Shown here piece after piece: positions 1 to 10,858 of a stretch of DNA of 64,000 nucleotides. Every line of letters begins with the position of its first letter. Positions within the stretch are counted from its first letter, which is position 1. This DNA is from Myrica gale (lineage: Eukaryota > Streptophyta > Magnoliopsida > Fagales > Myricaceae). Position numbers and translations under genes: made by a program. The notes beneath the pieces were generated by a model, which did no database searches, was not told the DNA's origin, and saw only the letters and a list, made by a program, of their open reading frames with translations. Location of the stretch: NCBI GenBank assembly GCA_963930655.1, contig OZ005617.1, positions 16,024,068 through 16,088,067 of the forward strand, read 5' to 3'.

Positions 1-215
1 GATCTTCTCTCTCGGCGGCAAATGCGTTAAAGTCACTGACTGGTCACGTTACCCAAATTACGCGTGTTCACGTACGGCACCGCCGGCGATCAATTAATAA
101 TTGGTTAATCACTACAATCTTCATGCCGGATCGAATGACACGTTTTAGAAAAAAAGAATGACACGTAGAAGCTAAAATTTCTTTACTTCGGATCTCAGTA
201 ATTTCTTTTTTGTTG
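1..215. repeat. Direct duplicate of the STIG1 upstream region
   Basis: This segment matches 43,719-43,908 in the same orientation, with one substituted base in the shared part and a 23-bp insertion here (about 140-162) that repeats the motif AATGACACG. At 43.7 kb the same sequence lies about 270 bp upstream of the minus-strand STIG1-like gene. The two copies diverge after the shared GTTG near 215. The simplest reading is a recent tandem duplication with another STIG1 copy left of the window. An assembly or haplotype artefact is possible. Confidence 0.85.
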
Positions 216-216
216 A

Positions 217-840
217 CAATATTACCGTTGTACCGGTCGACCGCTTCAACTACTCGTTACCCATCGGTCATAAAATTTGAATGCTTTCAAATTTTTTTCC
301 TACGCGCCCGGTCGACCTTTATAAATCATTTTCATCATCCGCTACAACCAGTCGACCGCTTCATGAAGGGTCGATCGCTACAATTCATTTCCATAGACCG
401 CTACAACTAAAAAGTCTTTTTTGACAATTTTGAGATCCTAATTTCAAAAACCAACTTCTCAAAAGTATACCCAAAGTTTAGGAGTTTATAAAGGGTTCAT
501 TTGAAAACATTTCAGACGCATTTTGGTTGTCAAACTTGTGATAAGAACATTATGCAAGTGTTTGAAAAATATGCAAGTGTGTGATTCAAATTCTTGTCAA
601 AAGTGAAACTAAGAGTTATAATGTTATATCATATGGTCTGAAATCTTCACTTTTGAGCTCCTTACATCTCCTTGATTTTCAATCTTCTAGTCTTTGACTC
701 TTTAATGAAAATATTTTTTTCTTTGAAGATGTTCATTTTGCAAACTTAATTCATTTATTGAAATCATCAAAATATCGATTGTGAACAAAAGCAAACTGAT
801 AGGTCATATCCCATTCAAGTTTAAAATATCACGTACTACA
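217..840. repeat. Unclassified repeat with CGACCGCTACAA motifs
   Basis: There is no gene here. From 225 to about 410, variants of GTCGACCGCTACAA recur several times. Clustered short motifs of this kind are typical of the subterminal zone of a DNA transposon. The remainder to 840 is AT-rich and I recognise nothing in it. Confidence 0.4.
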
Positions 841-2479
841 AGTAATTGACCCGACTATTATTACCAATGCTTTAGAAATTTCGGCAGCATTTCCCCTCAA
901 TCCCAGATACTCGCCTACAACATTGAGTATAAACACTCACCATTGAAGGCAAGTGTGCAAGCTCAATGTTGAATGTATATCTGGAAGATATTTGGAGATT
1001 TCTATCCAAATTTATAAACACATCTGTCACAATATCAGATACAATTACGCACATCACGCATATTGTAAACACAAAATGTCCGTAAAGTGGACCATTCAAG
1101 AATTACACGGAGTTTGTTAACCAGGAGCTAAGGCTATTAAATGAATGGATGAACATCACAACAAAACATGTTCGAACGATCATAACCATCCGAACATAAA
1201 ATATATGCGTTCGGACCTCTTTTGGAAAGCGTCCGGACTGGTAAATTGAGTATAGATGGTACATAAATTGTCCGGACTGCGATTGTCGAAGAACACTGTT
1301 CTTCGACGAACATATGACATTTTCAAAACAAAATTCATGCCAAAATCAACCCAAATGACAAATATTTCAATATAAACACATCGCAACCAACTCCAAACTC
1401 AATTGCGATAATTTAAGTCCCTAAAATCCATGTTTTTCATCCTATAAAAACCCACTGACCATAAATGCAATCCAATCCGAAATTCCAAATGGGTTGCTCC
1501 TTTCACACCATTTTCAATGAGATTGACGTCTTAAATCAGCTCCCCTCTTCTCCTCTTGCTCAAATCTCTCAAATTTCTAAGTTTTGGCCATTTTCGCTAT
1601 ATTGTCCGCAATTTTCCTTTTTCAAACGATTATAACACGTTAGGATGCAAATAATTGAGTTCGGATGCCTACATGTAAAAGTTTACGAGGGAAAAACATT
1701 TTGCTAAATTTTCATACCGTCCACACGGAAACTTAGAGCTGACGACACCTTTTTAACAACCACAGAACGACGTCTGATCTTGAATACAACGTCCGGACTC
1801 ACCATAAACCATCCGAACTCTTTCTTAAATTTCACGGCGCCGTTAAGAAATCCCCAAACGACAATGTCTGAACACTACAATAAAAAAATAGAGTCTGAAT
1901 GTGGTATGAATTCCGTCTGAACGCGTTTCTTGCCAAGTGAGACACCGTTTGACCTTACTGTAAATTGTTCGGACAATAATCCTCTAGTCTGAATGGTTAT
2001 GACGATCTTTTTTTATTTCTAATATAAACAAGAGTGTAACGAAGTTGGAAGGAGTAACAAAATGAGAAACACTTCATTAATTGTCCAAGTCTCTCTGACT
2101 TTTAATAGATAGAAATAACATATAAACATATCAAATCTCCACAAAAAATAATATAAACAAAATAACAAGATATACAATCCTAATATATGTATTCAAAATA
2201 TAATATAAAAATAAATGTCCTCAAAATATAATAAAAAAGCAAATGTCATAATAAAAGAAACTACATATCTTTTGATCCTCAATCATCAGCAAGCTGTAGA
2301 ACCGCAAGGACTTCCCTTATGTGCTCCTCAAGCAACACGACCCGCTCGGTCAGGACAAGTAGCTGTGCATAGGCAGCGACGCCCTTTAGGGCGAACTAAA
2401 CCTCAGCCACCTAGTTCTTCCATTCAATGGCCATGCGTTCGACCTTACACTCCAGAGCTACTAGCCGGTAACTGATATC

Positions 2480-3300
2480 ACCCATCATCTGATGGGTGGG
2501 CTGCATGACTGCTGGCATATGCTCAGCCAAGTCGGTCATCATAGCCGCCACCCAACTCGGTCGCTGTCCCTTGAGTCCCTAGGAAGAGCCCTGTCCAGGA
2601 TCCTGCTCCTCGGTCCCCTGAGGTGGCTCTTATCGTCTAGCTCTAGCAGCCCGAGTATCACTTAGCATTCGTCGTGTCTGTACCATCGACTTCGAGAGCA
2701 TTGTCTTGTTAATCGACCCAAGTAGAAGCGCCCTCGGCACGTCGGCACCCTCGGGTACCATTAAGTTATGCAAGAACTGTGTCAGAAGAACACCGTAGGG
2801 TAACGAAATCTGGGCATCGGTCTTCAGGGCTTCAGCACGGACGAATCGGTAGATGAATGATGCCATACCAACAGGAAGCCCCCGTAAAACTACCATGTAC
2901 AAGAACTTGGCTCGGCCATAAGTCACCTCCGTCGTGTGCTTTTTCGGGTCGATGGCGGAGCATAGAATCAGGTGCATGATCCTCCAGAAAGTAAGTAGCT
3001 GCCCGTGAAGCATGTTGCTTCCCTCCAAGATAGTTGTATCTGGGCCTAGCAGCGTCTAGAAAACTTCGGCCTTAGTAGGTTGTCCCTCCTCTATCATTGG
3101 CACGTTGGGGAACGCTATCACATCCCTTACGTACCCCAAAAAAACCGCTATCTCGTTTGGCGAGAATATGATATGCACGTTCCGGACGGTCACCTTCATA
3201 CTAGGCTCCTCGAGGTCCCTCGCCAGAAGTATAAAAGCATAGAACTCTCCATACCCGGTCCTCTGGAGGAACGAAAGTCAACCTTATTACTCCACTATCT
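2480..3300 (-). pseudogene. Putative plant transposon protein (Transposase_32-like), copy A
   Basis: A minus-strand frame (2,630-3,028) reads FWRIMHLILCSAIDPKKHTT, then a hydrophobic stretch and LPYGVLLTQFLHNL. This is the pattern of the 'putative plant transposon protein' domain often found in transposon-related genes. An upstream part in another frame contains ARDLEEPSM and IIFSPNE and matches the better-preserved copy at 6.1-7.3 kb. The frame is interrupted between these parts, so this copy is broken. The domain's biochemical role is not established. The family assignment rests on remembered motif similarity. Confidence 0.55.
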
Positions 3301-3319
3301 CTGGAAGCGTCCAATCCTC

Positions 3320-4490
3320 AAACCGAAGCTCGTAGAAATCCGGCATATGCCACTTGACAACGACTGAGCGGGACATGATGATTGTCGTATGCCATTAGTT
3401 GCATCATCTTTTGGTGCTCTTCGTCTTTTTTCCTTTGCTGCTCCGCCATCATCTTCATCAGCTCTTCGTCTTTCTTTCGTTGCTGCTCCTCCATCATCTT
3501 CAAATGCTCTCGCATCGTCTGCTCCATATCTGACCGCTTAACCACAAGCGCTTCATATTCCAACTGTCTAGCCCTCATCTCCTCAATCTGTAATCTGGCC
3601 TCCTCCAATCTCCAAGACAAATCAACAGACGATGCTGATGAAGATGATCCAACAGACTATACTGAACAGCCTAAACTGCGCACATCACCCGCTTTCGTCC
3701 CCAACACCTCAGTGAAGATCTTCACTTCGGTGTATGACTTTCCCTCTGACTTGTGCTGCAACTGTAGATAAAAATAGTACATATGAAACATAAACGCATA
3801 CGAATGCATCATTAAAACTAACTTTACAACTTACAAAATTTTCTCGTGCATCTTCTGAAGTCCACATGCCATCCTTAGTAGTACGCGTCTTTTTATAAAG
3901 CAACGAATGACTAATTTCATGTCATCCTTAGTAGTACATTTACAATCGGTAACACAATTAAACATATGGCTAAAATAAACGTTCAGATCGGAAAGAAAAT
4001 GTTTTACCAGAAATTCCTCGCTCGTGAATAAATCACAAACACGAGTCCATTCTTCCTTGTTCATATCGGGATACGGGTGCTCCAACGCCTCTTCTTTCTA
4101 TTGAACACCAAGTAATGCTGGAACATTCTATTTTTGTGCGTCCTGTACTCTGTGTTCATCGTTGACGTCACAGTGATGCGATCCTCGGCTCGGTTGTAAT
4201 CTAGTTGGAAGTCATCCTTAACATATATAACAGTTAGAAACGTAAAAAAGTTTCAACAATTAAAATTTAATAAATTATACTTACCGACATTCGGTTCATC
4301 ACCAACTTCCACTTACTCTTCTCAAATGGGACATGTTGTCGACTGAGCGCACCAATATGGCTCGAGAGCATTGAGGACGTCTTGTCATCACCGCCCGTAC
4401 GTCCATCAGGGATATTTACGGTCAGCTTTTCTCAGGTGCGAGCCTTGAGTAAGGCAATCCCGCGCGTACTACCTCGAACGTGTCGAATTC
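3320..4490 (-). pseudogene. TnpA-like (Ptta/En/Spm, Transposase_24-like) protein of copy A
   Basis: Read on the minus strand, this region encodes VNIPDGRTGGDDKTSSMLSS, then HVPFEKSKWKLV, then HPYPDMNKEEWTRVCDLFTS in separate exon-like pieces. It ends in a charged Gln/Lys/Glu-rich coiled coil (3,380-3,620) with the repeat EEQQRKKDEE. That order (a Pro-Gly turn, an 'xWK' segment, a segment before the basic helix, a coiled-coil tail) is typical of the TnpA-type DNA-binding protein of plant En/Spm elements. Introns separate the pieces and at least one frame is interrupted. No TnpD (DDE transposase) region was seen. Confidence 0.6.
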
Positions 4491-4523
4491 TGGACGTCGC
4501 TACAAATGAAGAACAATAAATGA

Positions 4524-7500
4524 CTCGACCATTGTGATCGATGCTTTAAAAATTTCGATAGCATTTCCCCTCAGTCCCCAGATACACGCCTACAACATTG
4601 AGCCTAAACATACACCATTTAAGGCAAGTGTGTAATCTCAATGCTGAATGTGTATCCGAAGGACAAAAGGACATTTGCATCAAAATTTCTAAGCACATCT
4701 GTCACAATAGCATATACAATTACGCACATTACTCATATTGTAAACTAAAATTGTCCATAACGTGGACAATTCAAGAATTACATCCAGTTCGTTATCCGAA
4801 CTTCGTGTAATTCTTAAACGGGGTCAAAGGCTACTAAATAAATGCATGACATTACAAAAAATACCGTTCGGACGTTACATAACGGTCCGAACCATACACA
4901 GACGTTCTGACGCATTTTTTAAAGAGTCCGAACAAATAAATAGAGTCCGGACGGTAAATCAACCGTCCGGACTGCGATTGTCGAACAAGACATTTCTTCG
5001 ACGCACAGACGCAATTTTCAGTCCAAAAACCTTGTCAAAATCAACCCAAATCACAAACACTTCAATATAAACACATCACAACCAACCCCAAACTCCATTA
5101 CTATCATTTTAGAACCTAAAATTTCGAAAAACACATGCTTTCATATATTTAAATACAAGTTTTTCATCTTAAAACAATTCAATTTAAAAACCACTAACCT
5201 CAAATGCAATCCAACTTCAAATTCTCTAAGATATGCTCTTTTCACACCCTCTTCAATGAGATTGAACGCCTAAAATCAGCTCTCCGCTTCTTCTCGTGCT
5301 CAAATCTCTCTTTTGCTTTTTTTCTCCGTTTTTCCTCCACTGTCTGCGAATCTGTAATTTTCATACGTGTATTGGTTTTCGAGGGAATACATGCAGCCAA
5401 AATTTTCATATACGTCCGAACTACTATTTAGCCGTCTAAACTCCCTCTTACAGTTCAACACACTGTTTTAGTAATTCTCAAACGACAGCGTATGCTCAAT
5501 AACACATACGTTCGGACAGTCACATACCGTCTGAACACTACTATACGTTACCCGAGACTGTTTAGGAAATACCAACACCATAGCGTCTGATAATAAACAA
5601 TAACGTCCAAACGGTAGTAAAACGAGTCCGTAAGGTATTTTGAATTTCAGCAGTCCCGACCGTCTAAACATGTGTTTGGACGGTTTGTTTTATATAATAC
5701 GACACCGTTCGATTTTAGATTAAATAGTCCGGACGGATAAATTCAGGTCCGAACGTTTTTGGACAATATGTATTTATTTTATTCATTTTTTTAATTAACT
5801 TTATTAGCAAATTTTAAATAACCAAAGTTAGTTAATAATGTAAATAATAAATATTTTTTTGAATAAGTGTACCGAAATTATAAACGTAATATTAATTAAC
5901 ATATTATATTAAGTTCTAATAAATACAAATAACATAACTGAAATGACATAAAACATAATATAAACAAAAACATCAAATAAAATCTATACATGTCCACAAA
6001 ACATAATATAAAATTAAATGTTCTTAGAACATAATAAAAAAACAAACGTAATAATAAAAGTAAATAAGGAAGACTAGGAATCATCCTCATCATCATCATC
6101 CGTGAGTTTTAGGACGTGACGAAGGTGCTCCTCTATCAGCACGACCCCCTCAGTCAGAGGAAAGAGCTCTGCACCGGTTGCCACACCCCTCAAACTCTCC
6201 TTAAGCACAGCGACCTCCTTCTTCCACCCAGCGTCCATGTCGGCGACCTTCTGCTCCAAAGTCGTGAGACGACGACTGATATCATTGACCATGCAATGGG
6301 TGGGCTGCAAGGCCGACTGCATCCGCTGAGACAGCTCCGTCATCATATCTTCCATCCAACTCGGTCGATGTGAGCCAAGTCTATGGGTTGAGCTTTACCC
6401 AGGATCCTCCCTCTCCATTGCCTCCGCAGGCTGCTCCTGTCGTCTTCCTCTAGCAAACCGAGTGGCTTGCAGCGCTCGGCGTGTCTGGGTCATCGATTTG
6501 GAGAGCGTGGTCTCATTGATCACCCCCAGTGGAAGCGCCTTCGGCTCGTCACCACCCTCGGGTACCAGCATGACGTGCAGGAACTGGGTCAGAAGAATCT
6601 CGTGCGGCAATGAAGTCGTAGCATTAATCTTCAAGGCCTCTACACGAATGGACTGGTAGATGTATGATATTATATCAACAGATAGCCCCCGTACAACTAC
6701 CAGGTACAGGAACTCGGCCCGGCTATACGACAACTCTGTGGTGTGTCTTCGGATTGATGAAGGAGCATAGGATCAGATGCATGATCCGCCAAAATGGAAG
6801 CAGCTGCCCGTGTACCATATAGGCTCCTTCCAAGATCGTTGTATCATTCCTCAGCATGGTCCGGAATACCTCGGCCTTAGTAGGCCGACCTTCCTCGCTC
6901 ATTGGCAGGTTTGGGAACGCTGCGAAATCTCTCTCGTGCCCCAAGAAATTCGTCAGCTCGTCCGGCGAGAATATGATCAGAACGTTACGTTCAGTGACCT
7001 CCATGCTAGGCTCCTCGAGGTCCCTCGCCCGTAATATAGAGCAATAAAACTCCTGCACAATATTTTTCGACGCATAGCCGGTCCTGTGGATCAATGGAAG
7101 CCAACCTAACCCTCCACCACTTCTGGAAGCGTCCTACCTCAAATGAATGCGTCGGCTACATGATCGCCCGAATACTCTCGTTTAACTCTGCTAAATACTC
7201 GTCTGCCCAAGCTGGTCGCTATGTCTGTCCCCCGACATTAGTGATACTTCTTTCAGAGTGTTCCATGGTCAACCTAGCAAAACTGCCTGAACATGAGCAT
7301 AAACCGATCGCACGACAGTCAAACTGAGTAGTTTAAATTTTAGGACGTCTGGACATAATAAAAGGCGTCCGCACGTAAAATAACAGTCCTGGCAGTTTAT
7401 AACAAGTCCGAACGTCGTTTCGTGGTTCGACGAACACTAGCCAAACAACCTAATTTCATAAAATAAAACACCATAACAAACTAAACAATCGACGTTGTTT

Positions 7501-8356
7501 AATTGAAATACATAAAATAAAACAACATAACAAACGTTTTACCTGAAGTTCTTTGAGAAATCTGGAATGGAGAGTGAAAACGTCCGAGAGAACGAGTGAG
7601 TTTGAGATTTTGACAAAGTCTGTCGGTTTAATGTGGCTAGTATCTATCCGAACGTGTTATATTAGCGTTCGAACAGGTTTCAACGGTTATACTGACACGT
7701 GGCCCTATCAAATTTAACGTCATTAAATATGCCCGATTCGAAATGGTTCTAGAACTTATACGGTCCGCACGCTATTTCTTTGTTCGGACTTTATCGATGT
7801 CACGTGTCTGAAATTTTGTAACGTGGAAGCACACGATTCGCGGAAGATGCATTTATAATTGTGAAGACCTTTTTTTGTACCGTCCGAACTTGGGTATTTG
7901 TTCCGTTGGAACTTGGTTTATAATGTCCGGACTGAATTGAGTATTCATGACGATTTTTAATTTGTCACTCTAGCCTGACAATTACTATTCGTTAAGTAAT
8001 GTTCGTTCGGACTGTGTATCAACGGAGTCCGGACGGGAATGTAAAATTGTGACGATTCTAATTGTTACTCAGTTATGACGATGTGGAATTTGTCACCCTG
8101 CAACTAGTCCGAATGGGTATCTTGAGAGTCCAGACATTTTTTTTTACGGTTTTTTTCTTCACTCATTCACGACACGTGTATGTCGTCACACCAGCAATAC
8201 GTCCGAACGTTGTTGTGACAGGTCCGGACGGTTTTGGACTTCCTGAATGGTTTTGGGTGACGAAATTAATATTTTGTCATGGAAAATTTACTTTAGGTGA
8301 CAAAATTTGGTTTGACACCCAAAATTTTGTCACCTAAACCATAATTTCTTTTAGTG
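4524..8356 (-). mobile_element. CACTA-type DNA transposon, copy B, decayed
   Basis: The left end (4,527-5,770) aligns with the left of copy A. The interior has AT-rich DNA and the transposon protein at 6.1-7.3 kb. The right part (7,330-8,230) is again dense in GTCCGAACG/GTCCGGACGG motifs. It ends near 8,356 in GTGACAAAATTT motifs and TTTCTTTTAGTG, close to a CACTA terminus. A TnpA-like gene is not visible in this copy. The left terminus is not sharp and no target-site duplication could be assigned. Confidence 0.55.
6077..7270 (-). pseudogene. Putative plant transposon protein (Transposase_32-like), copy B
   Basis: This is the best-preserved member of its family in the window. From the start near 7,265 it reads MEHSERSITNVGGQTYRPAW, then EFYCSILRARDLEEPSMEVT, IIFSPDELTNFLGHERDFAA, HGQLLPFWRIMHLILCS and LPHEILLTQFLHVMLVPEGG. 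It ends in a heptad-rich region (LSQRMQSAL to VAVLKESLRG) and an acidic tail, DDDDEDDS. The whole would be about 380 residues. Interruptions near 7,160, 6,730 and 6,370 put the parts in different frames, so it is broken here. Its function is unknown. It may be an accessory or DNA-binding protein of the element. Confidence 0.55.
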
Positions 8357-9075
8357 TACCTTATACATATTATATAATAATATCTTGTACATATTACTTA
8401 ATATATAATACCTTATATATATTATATAATAGTACCATTATGTAATAGTACCTTATATATATTACTTAATATATAGTACCTTATACATATTATATAATAG
8501 TATCTTGTACATATTATGTAATAGTACCGTGTACATATTATATAATAGGACCATGTATATATTACTTAATGTATAGTACCTAATAGATATTATGTAATAG
8601 TACCTTATGCATATTATGTAATAGTACATTGTACATATTATGTAATAGTACATTGTACATATTACTTAGGGTTAAATGCATGTCATGCCCCTGTGGTATG
8701 CGGTAATAGTAAATATACCCCTGAGGTAAACAAAGTCTTTTTCATACCCCTGAGGTAAACATTCAGGAGCAAATATGTCATACCCCTGAGGTAAACATAA
8801 CGGAAGGGCATATTTGCTCCTGAATGTTTACCTCAGGGGTATGAAAATGACTTTGTTTACCTCAGGGGCATATTTGCTATTACCGCATACCACAGGGGCA
8901 TGGCATGCATTTAACCCTATTACTTAATATATAGTACCTTGCACATATTATGTAATTGTACCTTATACGTATTATATAATAGTAACTTGTACATATTACT
9001 AAATAATATATAATAACATATAAATATAATATAATAGTATCTTGTACATATTATTTAAAATATATATAGCACCTT
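8343..9075. repeat. 24-bp AT-rich minisatellite array
   Basis: Imperfect tandem copies of a roughly 24-bp unit begin TACCTTATACATATTATG and end TAATAG. Some copies are 28 bp with ATTACTTAATATATAG. The array is interrupted by a palindromic MITE at 8,669-8,917. The same unit, reverse complemented, forms a second array at 53.2-53.7 kb. Confidence 0.9.
8669..8917. mobile_element. Palindromic Mutator-like MITE (249 bp)
   Basis: The element starts GGGTTAAATGCATG and ends CATGCATTTAACCC. Nearly its whole length is one inverted repeat, with arms carrying CCCCTGAGGTAAAC motifs. It is flanked on both sides by the 9-bp direct repeat TATTACTTA (8,660-8,668 and 8,918-8,926). A 9-bp duplication with GGG termini suggests Mutator-superfamily mobilisation. 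It inserted into the 24-bp minisatellite. Confidence 0.9.
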
Positions 9076-9427
9076 GTATAATACTTGGAGGGAACGGAAT
9101 AACAGTGTTTTTACTGGGGTATCGAGACGTCTGAGTCTTGTTCTTACTGATATAACTTCTGCAGTCTTGGCAAGGATAAACATCCTAAGAAGTTTTGGAA
9201 GTACTCGCACCAACCTTAAGCTTATATGGAATTGGCATATTTCTAACGATGTTTTGCAACCTAAGATAGGGGACTTGAGTTTTGGTTTTCCCTTTATATA
9301 TATTTGTTTATAGGTTTGATATAGCCCTCATATGGATGACTTCAGTTCTTCCCCATCGTTGTGGGCTATGCCCGTTTTTGGTAGAGTACTTTGAGAAATT
9401 AAAATACTTAATAGTTATTAAAAAAAA
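9074..9427 (+). pseudogene. LINE 3' end fragment
   Basis: The short frame reads YNTWRERNNSVFTGVSR, then TDITSAVLARINILRSF and LIWNWHISNDV. This matches the extreme C-terminus of plant LINE polyproteins after the reverse transcriptase (the WRERN...F motif). A stop, a short 3' UTR with TTTGATATAGCCC and an A-rich tail (9,419-9,427) follow. The element is truncated at its 5' end where it meets the minisatellite. No target-site duplication was found. Confidence 0.75.
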
Positions 9428-9922
9428 GGTTTAGAAAAAAAATTTAACGAAAGGTAGTCCCTTGTCGGGCAAGCCGTCCTACGGGTGCAATAGCTGCGCT
9501 GGGGTATCACACCTTCCCGAAGGAGGGGGAGGGGGTGGCTTGAGCCTAGGGAGGGTATCGAACCCCTCCACTCGATGCAACGGCTGCATTGGGGTAAGTA
9601 CAGGTTTGTAGCATGAACACTTTTTTTTTCTTCATTAAAGTTTTTTTTAAGTAAATTGTATTAACAAATTTTAATGTTGTTCTGCATTTTGATGTAGATT
9701 TTAAACTATATGTCCTCGCATGAGGTTTTAGTCTTAAGTTTTAAAAGGGTCAAATGTCCACAACCTAATGAATGTGAAGCGACGTTATGTTAAGTTTTTA
9801 GACGTACTACGGAAGTGACCTTTCATAAACTCAGGGCTTTTTATAATCAACAACGGCAAACTCAAGAATCTTCTTTTGAAATAAGGACTAATTAAGTGGT
9901 CAATGTTGCATTGTAATTACTC
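9428..9922. other. Intergenic; tRNA-like B-box repeat, otherwise nothing
   Basis: A GC-richer stretch at 9,450-9,605 contains GGGTTCGATACC on the minus strand, a good RNA polymerase III B box. The expected A box spacing is not met, so it is left unclassified. I see nothing in 9,610-9,922. Confidence 0.35.
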
Positions 9923-9937
9923 CAATCCAACTACCTT

Positions 9938-10051
9938 GCCAATGAGCTATGGCTCAAGTGGCACCTCCTCCGTACAGGATGGTACTGATCTGGGGTTCGA
10001 ATATTCTCACCCCCTCCCCTGGCAAGCTATGACCTGCATTGCCAAAAAAAA
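9938..10051 (+). mobile_element. SINE (tRNA-derived, 114 bp)
   Basis: An A box, TGGCTCAAGTGG, and a B box, GGGTTCGAATATTC, are correctly ordered and spaced, and an A-run ends the element. It is flanked by AATCCAACTACCTT (9,924-9,937) and AATCCAACAACCTT (10,052-10,065), a 14-bp target-site duplication with one mismatch. The element looks complete and fairly young. Confidence 0.88.
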
Positions 10052-10065
10052 AATCCAACAACCTT

Positions 10066-10774
10066 TTCTTTTCTGTTTTTTTGAAACGAGCATTCTGGCT
10101 CAACGTAATATTTCCGTCAAACTATAAATGGCACCCCTTCAGCACGGCTATCAGGCGCATATCCTGACTCGATCGTTGGGGTGATTAACACAAAATATAC
10201 GTTCAGTTAAGAATTATCATTTCCACTAAAAAGAAGTAGATAAAGTATCAATTAAATGTAAAAACTTATAATCCTAACCAAAAGTCACTGCTAGCTCCAA
10301 CCGGCCTTTAGTTAGTTGATGGGCTACTATACTTTGCCAAAGCAATCGTTTTTAATTGGCTACTAAATCATCAAGTGCTGGCTTGGTGAATAAAAGTCTT
10401 TAAATTAATTTCCTATTTTTTTAAACATAAAATGTTGTATTGAAAGTAAATAAGCCTATCCTTTCCTGGTTCTTTAGATAATTAAGTAGTAACTTTGTGC
10501 GATGTCTTCCCCTACATTAACCAAGGAACAGAAGATATTCCTACATCGATCCAATAATATCTCAACAACAACAACTACAATGGTGTATGCAATAGAAAGA
10601 AATTAGACTATAGCTTTTCGTGATTAATGGTGCTCGTGATCGTTGACTCTTTAATTTATCTCATTAACCAATACCCAAAAGATAGTTTTTTTTTAATAAA
10701 AGAAAAATTCCACAACAGACCCTCTTTGAGGTTCCACTATGAGTTTTGAATAGTTAACTCAAAATTCAAATTAG
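10066..10774. other. 5' flank of the secreted peptide gene, duplicated near 18.3 kb
   Basis: There is no gene here. From about 10,267 the sequence matches 18,305 onward (for example CTCCAACCGGCCTTTA and CCCCTACATTAACCAAGGAA). This shows that the peptide gene was duplicated together with at least 500 bp of upstream DNA. Confidence 0.7.
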
Positions 10775-10782
10775 TATAAAAA
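10775..10782 (+). promoter_or_regulatory. TATA box of the secreted peptide gene
   Basis: TATAAAAA lies 84 bp upstream of the ATG in the context TTAGTATAAAAAGTGG. The same context is kept in the copy near 18.8 kb. Confidence 0.6.
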
Positions 10783-10858
10783 GTGGTTTAACATTAGAAC
10801 TCCGAACAAGAGAGAAAGTTCCAAGGAGGTAAGGGGCCTATGCATAAAAAGGTTAATT

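Larger units (their letters stand above)
842..4520 (-). mobile_element. CACTA-type DNA transposon, copy A, decayed
   Basis: The left part (about 870-2,000) has many short motifs around GTCCGGAC and GTCCGAAC, as in CACTA subterminal repeats. Two protein regions lie on the minus strand: a TnpA-like protein (about 3,320-4,490) and a second transposon protein (about 2,480-3,300). The left 1.1 kb aligns with 4,527-5,770 of the adjacent copy B, so the two are diverged relatives in head-to-tail order. Reading frames are interrupted. No clean CACTA termini or target-site duplication was found, and the limits are approximate. Confidence 0.6.
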
